Shown here: positions 5,658-12,492 of the stretch, piece by piece | How positions within the stretch are numbered: the first letter of the stretch is position 1 | Layout of the letters: every line of letters begins with the position of its first letter | Source: Bacteroidales bacterium | Lineage (GTDB): Bacteria; Bacteroidota; Bacteroidia; Bacteroidales; VadinHA17 | Reading direction: 5' to 3' | Assembly (NCBI GenBank): GCA_027451265.1 | Contig: DAIDJT010000048.1 | Span: 1 to 12,492, forward strand | DNA length: 12,492 nt | Position numbers and translations under genes: made by a program | The notes under the pieces: model-generated | Databases searched by the model: none | Told to the model about the DNA's origin: nothing | What the model saw: only the letters and a program-made list of their open reading frames with translations

Positions 5658-8285
5658 ATGACCGACATTCCTTCAAAATATGATCCGGCTTCCGCAGAGG
5701 GAAGATGGTACAGTTACTGGATGGAAAAGGGTTTTTTCCGCAGCAGGCCTGACGGCCGCGAACCTTATACAATTATCATTCCACCGCCGAATGTCACCGG
5801 GGTGCTTCACATGGGGCACATGCTGAACAACACCACCCAGGATGTGCTTATCAGGCGTGCCCGCATGCTTGGTTTCAACGCCTGCTGGGTGCCGGGCACC
5901 GATCATGCCAGCATAGCCACCGAGGCCAAGGTTGTCGCCAAACTGCGCAGTGAGGGAATAGAGAAGAGATCGCTTACGCGTGAACAGTTTCTGGATCATG
6001 CATGGGAGTGGACGCACAAGCACGGAGGAATCATCCTTGAGCAGTTGAAGAGGCTCGGGTCGTCATGTGACTGGGACCGCACCCTGTTCACCATGGATGA
6101 ACCCCGTTACAACTCAGTGATAAAAGTCTTTGCCGATCTGTATGACAAAGGATTGATATACCGCGGGGTACGCATGGTCAACTGGGATCCGCAGGCGCTC
6201 ACAGCCGTCTCTGACGAAGAGGTGATCTACACTGAGGAGAAGTCAAAACTTTACTATGTACGCTATAAAATTGTAGGAGAGGATGGGTACATAACTGTGG
6301 CCACCACCAGGCCGGAGACCATCCTCGGTGACACTGCAGTGTGCGCAAACCCGGCAGACCAGAGGTACGCTCATCTGAAGGGCAAACGGGTTATTGTACC
6401 TATGGCCAACCGGGAGGTCCCGTTCATCTTCGATGAGTATGTTGACGTGGAGTTTGGCACCGGATGCCTGAAGATCACCCCTGCCCATGACATTAATGAT
6501 TATGAGATAGGACTCAAATACAACCTGCAGAGCATAGACATTTTCAATGATAACGGCACCATCTCTGAAGCAGCAGGCTTGTTCGTCGGGAAAGACCGTT
6601 TCGAGGCCCGTGCCCTTGCAGAAGAGGAGCTTCGCCGTACAGGTGCTCTTGTAAAAGTTGAAGATTACATAAACAAAATTGGCAGGTCAGAGCGCACCCA
6701 TGCCGTCATTGAGCCGAAGCTCTCACTGCAGTGGTTCCTGAAGATGAAGGATATCTCCAAACCAGCCCTCGATGCGGTGATGGATGATACCGTCAGGCTC
6801 TTCCCTGACAAGTTCAGGAATGTTTACAGGCACTGGATGGAAAACGTGCGTGACTGGTGCATCAGCAGGCAGTTGTGGTGGGGCCAGCGGATCCCGGCAT
6901 GGTATTACAACAACAACGAGTTTGTGGTGGCTGTGAATGAAACGGAAGCGCTGGATAAAGCCCGCAGGGTCACCGGCAGGGCAGACATGACCATTAATGA
7001 CCTCCGCCAGGATGATGATGTGCTTGATACCTGGTTTTCTTCCTGGCTGTGGCCCATTACGTGCTTTGACGGCATTAACCACCCTGATAACGAAGACATA
7101 AAGTACTATTATCCCTCAAATGTCCTGGTGACCGCCCCTGACATCCTGTTCTTCTGGGTTGCCAGGATGATCATCGCGGGGTATGAGTACCGCGGGCGTG
7201 AACCGTTTGGTGATGTTTACCTCACCGGTATGGTGCGTGACAAGCAGAAGCGCAAGATGTCAAAATCACTCGGCAACTCTCCCGATCCCATCGGACTTAT
7301 AGACAGGTACGGAGCTGACGGTGTAAGGGTAGGGATGCTTCTCTGCTCGCCGGCAGGGAATGACCTTCTGTATGATGACAGTCTTCCTGAGCAGGGGCGC
7401 AATTTTGCCAACAAGATCTGGAATGCCTTCAGGCTGGTAATGTCAATGAATCCTGATGACAGTGTTGAGCAGCCTGAAGCATCGAAGGCAGCTGTCACAT
7501 GGATGCGGAACACCATAGACAAGACGCTTGCGGACATTGAAGACAGTTTTGTACGCTACCGTATTTCCGATGCATTGATGCAGGCTTACAAACTCTTCTG
7601 GGATGATTTTTCGGGTTGGTATCTTGAGATTATCAAGCCTGCCTTCAGCAAACCCATTGACGGTGTGACGCACCGTGAGACACTGGCCATCTTCAGTGAT
7701 CTGATGAAGATTCTTCATCCTTTCATGCCCTTTATCACCGAAGAAATATGGCAGAGGCTGGCAGACAGGCCGGAGGGCAGCAGCATAATGGTTGAGAAGA
7801 TGCCGCTTCCTGCTCCGTACGAGGCCGGAATGCTGGTGCGTTTTGACACGGTGCGTGAGATAGTCAGCGCCGTGCGCTCGGTCAGGAAGGAAAAGAATAT
7901 CGCGATGCGGGAACCGCTGGTACTTTGTGCCTCGCCGGGTGCAACCGGTACGGAGTTTGACCAGGTTATCATCCGCATGTGCAACCTGTCTGAAATAAGG
8001 GTTGTTGAAGGAAAGGTGGAGGGTGCTGCCTCATTCAGGACTGGCACCTCCGAGTTCTTCATCCCGCTGAGTGACGGCATTGACCATGAGGAGGAGATCC
8101 GCAAGCTAAAGGAAGAACTGGTTTACCAGGAGGGTTTCCTGGAATCGGTACTGAAGAAGCTCTCAAATGACAAGTTTGTTTCCAACGCTCCGCCGAAGGT
8201 GATTGAGATTGAAAGAAAGAAGGAGGCAGATGCACGGGCGCGGATAACCACTATCAGAGAGAGCCTGGCGCACCTGCAGAAGTAG
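5658..8285 (+). CDS. valS: valyl-tRNA synthetase
   Basis: This class Ia aminoacyl-tRNA synthetase attaches valine to tRNA(Val) in the cytosol. The 875-residue protein has the normal bacterial length and domain order. The Rossmann fold carries the HIGH motif as HMGH (51-54, within PPPNVTGVLHMGH). The CP1 editing domain includes TTRPETILGDTAV (from 216) and GTGCLKITPAHD. The family's DVLDTWFSSWLWP is present, and KMSKS lies at 533-537. An anticodon-binding helical domain follows, and a C-terminal coiled-coil arm (about the last 70 residues, rich in Glu/Lys) is present, which is typical of ValRS and absent from IleRS and LeuRS. The ATG at 5658 directly follows the heptamer array. No Shine-Dalgarno is visible, which is normal for the phylum. 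The gene appears to be transcribed alone from the promoter near 5535. Confidence 0.98.
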   Translation: MTDIPSKYDPASAEGRWYSYWMEKGFFRSRPDGREPYTIIIPPPNVTGVLHMGHMLNNTTQDVLIRRARMLGFNACWVPGTDHASIATEAKVVAKLRSEGIEKRSLTREQFLDHAWEWTHKHGGIILEQLKRLGSSCDWDRTLFTMDEPRYNSVIKVFADLYDKGLIYRGVRMVNWDPQALTAVSDEEVIYTEEKSKLYYVRYKIVGEDGYITVATTRPETILGDTAVCANPADQRYAHLKGKRVIVPMANREVPFIFDEYVDVEFGTGCLKITPAHDINDYEIGLKYNLQSIDIFNDNGTISEAAGLFVGKDRFEARALAEEELRRTGALVKVEDYINKIGRSERTHAVIEPKLSLQWFLKMKDISKPALDAVMDDTVRLFPDKFRNVYRHWMENVRDWCISRQLWWGQRIPAWYYNNNEFVVAVNETEALDKARRVTGRADMTINDLRQDDDVLDTWFSSWLWPITCFDGINHPDNEDIKYYYPSNVLVTAPDILFFWVARMIIAGYEYRGREPFGDVYLTGMVRDKQKRKMSKSLGNSPDPIGLIDRYGADGVRVGMLLCSPAGNDLLYDDSLPEQGRNFANKIWNAFRLVMSMNPDDSVEQPEASKAAVTWMRNTIDKTLADIEDSFVRYRISDALMQAYKLFWDDFSGWYLEIIKPAFSKPIDGVTHRETLAIFSDLMKILHPFMPFITEEIWQRLADRPEGSSIMVEKMPLPAPYEAGMLVRFDTVREIVSAVRSVRKEKNIAMREPLVLCASPGATGTEFDQVIIRMCNLSEIRVVEGKVEGAASFRTGTSEFFIPLSDGIDHEEEIRKLKEELVYQEGFLESVLKKLSNDKFVSNAPPKVIEIERKKEADARARITTIRESLAHLQK

Positions 8286-8360
8286 ATTCGCTTCCCGCCG
8301 GTCATACCTGCATTGCGCAGCCGGCCTGACAGAGCGCTGCCAGTATTCAGCAGGTTCTCA

Positions 8361-8375
8361 GGACCACTGAGGTCC
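8361..8375 (+). terminator. short hairpin after valS, possible terminator
   Basis: GGACC (8361-8365) pairs with GGTCC (8371-8375) across the loop ACTGA, followed on the plus strand by CTATTGTTTTGTG, a loosely T-rich stretch. It lies 75 nt after the valS stop and abuts the stop codon of the converging lipoprotein gene. The stem is only 5 bp and the T tract is broken, so the call is tentative. On the minus strand no T tract follows. Confidence 0.3.
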
Positions 8376-9674
8376 CTATTGTTTTGTGATTGTGTAACTG
8401 CCGTTGCCCACCTGCTCGGTCTGCCAGCCGTCATTGAGCACCAGGTGCCATCCGTCGCCTGAAATATGGTTTCTTTCAATCAGGAGGTCCTTTGCACTCA
8501 CCCTCAGGGTGCGTAGATCATTGGTGATCAGTGCTCCGCCGTTGTCAACGGCCAGTCTGCCCCAGTTGTCAGATACACGGAGCTTCTCATAGAGAGTGCC
8601 GAGGGTGTCAAGATAGTCGATGTCTTCCGGCTCAAAGCTGAAGTTGGGGCTTTCCATGGTTATGGTCACAACCGGTTTTTCATTGAATGTGGTCACAATC
8701 CGGTGCGTGTACTCATTTATCATGGCCTCCCGTTCGTTTTCCTCGGCCCTGATTGCCTGTATGTCATAGTTAAATGCCAGAGAGCCGGCAACGTCGCGGC
8801 AGACGGCAGGCAGTGTCACTCCATAGGCTTCGAGAACGGCATTGCCCAGGTCAAAGTCAACAGTCTCTATCTGCTTGAAATCAAAATCCTTGTCATTCAA
8901 CAGGGTTGCATACAGTGCCCCATTGACGAAACCATAACCGAATGCATAGGAATTGTTCTGGTATATCCTGTCAAGGTATTCAAGGAGCCTCTGCCTGATC
9001 TCATCAGGACCCGATGTGCAGAGTTTGATGTACGTAAATGTAGTCAGTCCCTCGAAGTTCTCAAACTTGTTTTCATCTGCAATGGCAGTAGGGAAGAGTT
9101 CGCGTCTCGCTCCGCGGAAGACCAGTGCGTCACGGATAGCCTGGTCACGCTTTTCGCCTGATGAGGTGATTGCGTTTGTAAGTGCCTTCCATTCAAGTTT
9201 AAGATAGAGCCTGGCATTCTTTTCATTGAGGTGCCTGGTGCTGAAGGTAGAAGGCTTCAGTCCGTGCCTGTCCTGGAAACAGTGGAAGAGGCTGTGTATG
9301 GTGCGTGTGCATATACGGTAGCGATCATCCTGTTCAGGAAGGGGAACCAGTGCATATTTCACCCCGCCGAATTCAATGACATTGTTGGTGATGATCCTCT
9401 CCTTCGGGAGCAAGCCGCTGTATACCCCGTCTTTTTCCTTAAGCAGACCCTCATTGTCCGGGAAATTGGCATAGAGTGTCCTGTTCCGGCCATCGACATA
9501 CATTATGGGTCCGTAGAGGTTTTCTCCCCAGAGCCTGCCGTTGTCATTGTTGCAGGCTTCCTCAACGATGCTGAAGTAATCCTTTGCCCTGTCCGCACTG
9601 AACCATTGAGTCTTTTCCTCATGTTTGCATGAAGCAAGAATCAGGATGACACATATTGACAAGGCTTTTCTCAT
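8376..9674 (-). CDS. uncharacterised lipoprotein, possible degenerate zinc-metallopeptidase-like protein
   Basis: The product is 432 residues. Its N-terminus is a type II signal peptide: MRK, a hydrophobic stretch, then the lipobox LASC with Cys16, followed by KHEEK. It is therefore expected to be lipid-anchored in the envelope, and the acidic pair after the Cys could act as a Bacteroidota surface-export signal. The mature part starts with residues around GRLWGENLYGPIMYVDGRNR. In the middle lies IHSLFHCFQ (HSLFH at 127-131), then an LEWKAL segment, and ENFEGLTTF with Glu205 and Glu208. This layout resembles gluzincin-type proteins (HExxH plus a downstream Glu), but the catalytic Glu is Ser here. 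The C-terminal ~65 residues look beta-rich. The ATG at 9674 is preferred over 9689 because it begins a clean signal peptide and 9689 falls at the predicted transcription start. I do not recognise a named family; the peptidase link is inference. Confidence 0.85.
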   Translation of the reverse strand: MRKALSICVILILASCKHEEKTQWFSADRAKDYFSIVEEACNNDNGRLWGENLYGPIMYVDGRNRTLYANFPDNEGLLKEKDGVYSGLLPKERIITNNVIEFGGVKYALVPLPEQDDRYRICTRTIHSLFHCFQDRHGLKPSTFSTRHLNEKNARLYLKLEWKALTNAITSSGEKRDQAIRDALVFRGARRELFPTAIADENKFENFEGLTTFTYIKLCTSGPDEIRQRLLEYLDRIYQNNSYAFGYGFVNGALYATLLNDKDFDFKQIETVDFDLGNAVLEAYGVTLPAVCRDVAGSLAFNYDIQAIRAEENEREAMINEYTHRIVTTFNEKPVVTITMESPNFSFEPEDIDYLDTLGTLYEKLRVSDNWGRLAVDNGGALITNDLRTLRVSAKDLLIERNHISGDGWHLVLNDGWQTEQVGNGSYTITKQ

Positions 9675-9694
9675 AAGTCCCGAAACCAAAGGAT

Positions 9695-9702
9695 CAAAAA
9701 TA
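9695..9702 (-). promoter_or_regulatory. Bacteroidota -7 promoter element for the lipoprotein gene
   Basis: The minus strand reads TATTTTTG, an exact TAnnTTTG match, 20 nt before the ATG at 9674. TTG at 9719-9721 (minus strand) lies 16 nt upstream and may be the -33 element. The implied transcription start near 9688 excludes translation from the upstream ATG at 9689. Confidence 0.5.
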
Positions 9703-9789
9703 GTAAAAATAGAATAACCAAGACCGCATTCATTTGTGATACCGGATTCATTAATGATTTTGTTCCTGTGTTTTGCATCTGAAAAATTT

Positions 9790-9797
9790 TACATTTG
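9790..9797 (+). promoter_or_regulatory. glnA: Bacteroidota -7 promoter element for glutamine synthetase
   Basis: TACATTTG exactly matches TAnnTTTG and lies 24 nt before the ATG at 9822, giving a leader of about 15-20 nt. TTTTG at 9771-9775 is 14 nt upstream, slightly close for a -33 element; a second TTTTG at 9758-9762 is too far. The box decides the start codon: the in-frame TTG at 9795 lies inside it. Confidence 0.55.
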
Positions 9798-9821
9798 CCA
9801 ATCAATCAATCCAGCGAAATA

Positions 9822-11324
9822 ATGAGCAATGACATTCTAATGAGCCGCAATGAGCTTGTACAGTTTCTCAGGAAGCCTGCTGACCAGTTCACTTCAGAAG
9901 ACATAGTCCGTTTCATTGAAGCCAAGGGCATCAGGATGGTCAATTTCCGTTATGCTGCAGGTGACGGCAAGCTCAAGTCGCTTAATTTCGTGCCTTACAG
10001 CCGTGAGCATCTTACGCTGATACTGACGGCCGGGGAGCGTGTTGACGGCTCCAGTCTCTTTTCGTTCATTGAGGCAGGCTCGAGTGATCTGTATGTCATG
10101 CCCCGTTACCGCACCGCTTTCGTGAATCCCTTCACCCAAACTCCTACTCTTGAGATACTCTGTTCGTTCTACAATTCGGAGGGAAAGCCCCTGGAGAGTT
10201 CTCCCGAATATATCCTCCGCAAGGCGATAAAGAGGTTTACTGCCTCCACAGGGTATACGATAAGGGCTCTTGGCGAGCTGGAGTACTATGTCAGGTCAAC
10301 CAGCGAAACCCTTTATCCGCTCTTTGACCAGAAAGGTTACCACCAGTCGAAGCCCTTTGCCAAGTTTGAGGATCTGCGGGTTGAGGCACTTGAACTGTGT
10401 GCAAGGGCTGGCTGCCACATCAAGTACGGGCACTCAGAGGTGGGCAGTTTCTCTAAGGATGGTGATGACTACGAACAGCATGAGATTGAATTCCTTCATG
10501 TGCCGCTGGATGAGGCCGCTGAACAGCTGCTGATAGCCAAATGGATACTCAGGATGCTCGGTTACAAGTACGGCGTGGAGGTCAGTTTTGCTCCGAAGAT
10601 AACAGTTGGCAAGGCAGGTTCCGGGATGCACATCCACCTCATGCTTGAACACGACGGCAACAACATTATGGTTGAGAACGGCAAGCTGAGTGACACAGCA
10701 AGGAAGATGATCGCAGGCATACTTGACCTGAGCAGGGGACTTACCGCTTTCGGCAATACGATACCCACATCATACCTGAGGCTTGTTCCTCACCAGGAAG
10801 CACCCACGAACATATGCTGGGGTGACCGCAACAGGTCGGTGCTTGTAAGGGTTCCCCTCGGGTGGCTGGGTGCATCGCAGATGATACATGATGCAAACCC
10901 GGCTGAGCCGTCGGGCAAGGCTGAAAAGGTCTCCAGGCAGACTGTCGAGCTGCGTTCGCCTGACGGCTCGGCCGATATTTACCTTCTCATGGCGGGCATA
11001 GCTATTGCCATACAACATGGTCTTGAGATGCCGGGTGCGCTGGAGATGGCAGAGAAGCTCTATGTCAATTACAACATCTTCAGGGAGAAGGATAAGGCTG
11101 CGGAAAAGAAGCTGGAGTCGCTCCCGGCCTCGTGCTGGGATTCAGCCGATGCTCTGCTGAGCCTTCGCAAGCACTTTGAAAAAGATGGGATCTTCCCTGC
11201 AGGCGTCATTGATGCACTTGCGTCGAAGCTTAAGTCATACAAGGACAAAAACCTCAGCGAGGAGCTCTACGGAAATAACGAAGCCATTGCGAAGCTGGTG
11301 AAGGAGTATCTGCATTGCGGGTAG
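9822..11324 (+). CDS. glnA: glutamine synthetase (type I family, Bacteroidota ~500-residue form)
   Basis: This enzyme makes glutamine from glutamate, ammonia and ATP in the cytosol and is the main entry of ammonia into metabolism. The 500-residue product shows the GS landmarks. The beta-grasp end carries GERVDGSSLF (DGSS 75-78). GELEYY (151-156) supplies metal-binding Glu. QHEIEF has His220-Glu221, and VGKAGSGMHIHL has GSGMHIH at 266-272. The ATP/phosphate-binding NRSVLVRVP lies at 337-345, and VELRSPDGSADIYLL starts at 375. No NLYDLPPEE-like adenylylation-site sequence is visible, so control by GlnE-type adenylylation is not expected. The ATG at 9822 is chosen because the in-frame TTG at 9795 is part of the predicted promoter; another Met at 9840 is possible. 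Neighbours on both sides are minus-strand envelope genes, so it is probably monocistronic. Its product glutamine is the amide donor for GatDE, but no co-regulation is visible. Confidence 0.95.
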   Translation: MSNDILMSRNELVQFLRKPADQFTSEDIVRFIEAKGIRMVNFRYAAGDGKLKSLNFVPYSREHLTLILTAGERVDGSSLFSFIEAGSSDLYVMPRYRTAFVNPFTQTPTLEILCSFYNSEGKPLESSPEYILRKAIKRFTASTGYTIRALGELEYYVRSTSETLYPLFDQKGYHQSKPFAKFEDLRVEALELCARAGCHIKYGHSEVGSFSKDGDDYEQHEIEFLHVPLDEAAEQLLIAKWILRMLGYKYGVEVSFAPKITVGKAGSGMHIHLMLEHDGNNIMVENGKLSDTARKMIAGILDLSRGLTAFGNTIPTSYLRLVPHQEAPTNICWGDRNRSVLVRVPLGWLGASQMIHDANPAEPSGKAEKVSRQTVELRSPDGSADIYLLMAGIAIAIQHGLEMPGALEMAEKLYVNYNIFREKDKAAEKKLESLPASCWDSADALLSLRKHFEKDGIFPAGVIDALASKLKSYKDKNLSEELYGNNEAIAKLVKEYLHCG

Positions 11325-11417
11325 CATGACAGCCCGGGTTAAAATTTAGGAATAAATCTTCTTCGGTACTTTTAATAAGGCCGGAGACAGACATCAAGGT
11401 CCGTAAACGTACCGGAT

Positions 11418-12492
11418 TCAGAAAAAGTCGATTGCTGCTATAACGTTAAAGCTTAGGGTGTTCTGTTTCAGCCCATCCTTGTCATAGATCCCGGTACCAT
11501 ATTCTGCCCTGAATTCAAGTGAAAGGCTCTGTTTCGGTGTGAATTCCTTCTTCAGGCCAATTCCTCCAAGGACCCCATTAACAGTTCTGTTGACCGCCAG
11601 TGAATTGTCAGTGAACGGTCTTACAACATGGGAGGAATTTTCAACTTCCCCCTCCCTGGTGTATTTTCCACCCAGGCTGGCCATGGCGAAGACACCTGCA
11701 TTGATGAAAGGTTTGAAGCTTCCCTCCAGGAAAGTGAGTCTTAATGACACTGGTATCTTGATGCCGGTATAGCTTAAATTGATGTCGCTTCTTGTGGTGG
11801 TTGAATACTTCACCGTCTCTGAATACATGTAGACATTGGTTTTAAATGCCATGAGTTCAATATTCAGCGAAAGGAGGTCGCTTTTTCTGCCCAGCGGGCG
11901 GTTGTAGAAGACACCTGCCATGGGAATCACCTCGAAGAAACTCATCTCAGGCAGGAAAAATGAATTCATGTTCTCCTGGATCTCCGCATCATATCTTGAG
12001 GCATTCATCCCTGCAAGAAATCCGTAATTACTTACGAATAATCCCAGATTACGCATCTCCTCATACATACCTCCGGGGTTTTTCATTGCAAGTACTGTGA
12101 CATCCGAACCACGGCTTCTGTTGTATACTGCGATCACCTCTGCCATTTTCTCCGGACTGAGAGGGAGGTCTGCAGGCACGGTGAAATCATCGCCGGGGTC
12201 AGGAAGCTTCTCAAGAAGATCCCTGTAACCGCTGTAGTTCACGGTTTTACCATTAAGGTTAAAGCTCCCTGAACCATTATCAAGGGGTGCGAGGAGAAGT
12301 CCCATCCCGTCGAGATACATTTTTTTCCCGTCATATAGCAGGTCAACTTCACCATCGGTAAGGCATGACAAAAAGAATGCACGTTTACCTGACATGACAG
12401 TTTTGTACCTCATTCCGTAAGCAAATCCGAATGCCCTGATTTCCCCTGGTTTGAAGGTGTATTCAGTGGAGATGTCAAACCACCGGAAGAGG
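11418..12492 (-). CDS. outer-membrane beta-barrel protein, C-terminal part (5' truncated by window edge)
   Basis: The frame is open through the right edge: upstream of the Met codon at 12411-12413, 26 more codons read without a stop (…FRWFDISTEYTFKPGEIRAFGFAYG), so the true start lies beyond the window. The visible ~357 residues have two parts. The first resembles the soluble N-terminal module of some Bacteroidota barrel proteins, with short strands around FKPGEIRAFGFAYGMRYK and a FLSCLTDGEVDLLYDGKKMYL stretch. The second, from about YGFLAGMNAS on, has alternating amphipathic strands, Gly/aromatic turns (for example FKPFINAGVFAMASLGGKY) and a C-terminal FNVIAAIDFF. A final Phe after an amphipathic strand is the usual barrel end recognised by BAM. 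It is probably an outer-membrane protein of the PorT/OMP_b-brl-like superfamily. The ligand or role is unknown. The gene converges on glnA, with 93 bp between stops and no convincing terminator. Confidence 0.82.
   Translation of the reverse strand, partial: LFRWFDISTEYTFKPGEIRAFGFAYGMRYKTVMSGKRAFFLSCLTDGEVDLLYDGKKMYLDGMGLLLAPLDNGSGSFNLNGKTVNYSGYRDLLEKLPDPGDDFTVPADLPLSPEKMAEVIAVYNRSRGSDVTVLAMKNPGGMYEEMRNLGLFVSNYGFLAGMNASRYDAEIQENMNSFFLPEMSFFEVIPMAGVFYNRPLGRKSDLLSLNIELMAFKTNVYMYSETVKYSTTTRSDINLSYTGIKIPVSLRLTFLEGSFKPFINAGVFAMASLGGKYTREGEVENSSHVVRPFTDNSLAVNRTVNGVLGGIGLKKEFTPKQSLSLEFRAEYGTGIYDKDGLKQNTLSFNVIAAIDFF

Noticed and set aside
11400..11416. Hairpin between glnA and the barrel gene as a terminator
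   Set aside because: It has a 6-bp stem with a bulge and no T tract on either strand; too weak to call.
12411..12413. Met codon as the start of the outer-membrane barrel gene
   Set aside because: The frame continues upstream to the window edge for 26 codons without a stop, with sequence of the same character, so this Met is internal.

Overview
The window looks like chromosomal DNA from a member of the Bacteroidota, probably an environmental Bacteroidales/Marinilabiliales-type lineage. Four things suggest this. Several genes have exact matches to the Bacteroidota -7 promoter consensus TAnnTTTG upstream. Clear Shine-Dalgarno sequences are scarce. The glutamine synthetase is of the ~500-residue form common in that phylum, and there are Bacteroidota-style lipoprotein, FtsX/LolE-like and outer-membrane beta-barrel genes. 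No tRNA, rRNA, insertion sequence or CRISPR array was seen.

Layout, left to right: the C-terminal end of an FtsX-family permease (1-559, +, cut by the left edge). Next comes a 229-bp intergenic region with a hairpin and weak promoter candidates. It is followed by a tight two-gene operon, gatE (789-2771) and gatD (2777-4162), encoding both subunits of the Glu-tRNA(Gln) amidotransferase of the archaeal GatDE type. Then comes a class I aminotransferase on the minus strand (4220-5416) and valyl-tRNA synthetase valS (5658-8285, +). A minus-strand lipoprotein gene follows (8376-9674), then glutamine synthetase (9822-11324, +), and finally a minus-strand outer-membrane barrel gene (11418-12492) that runs off the right edge.

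The main point of interest is the complete GatDE pair in a bacterial setting. GatDE is classically regarded as the archaeal route to Gln-tRNA(Gln), while bacteria use GatCAB or GlnRS. Both genes look intact, with catalytic residues present. Together with valS, the aminotransferase and glutamine synthetase, the window is rich in tRNA-charging and amide/amino-nitrogen genes, although only gatE-gatD are clearly co-transcribed.

The second notable feature is a family of 7-bp-period repeat arrays. One (5584-5656) runs in exact 7-bp register up to the valS start codon and lies inside its predicted 5' leader. A second, more degenerate one (about 4167-4220) lies between gatD and the aminotransferase stop codon. 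Both end in the same 10-mer, TCGCAATTCC, in the same orientation, so they bracket the aminotransferase gene as direct repeats. A third point is the lipoprotein, which looks like a metallopeptidase-like protein whose HExxH motif is degenerate (HSLFH).
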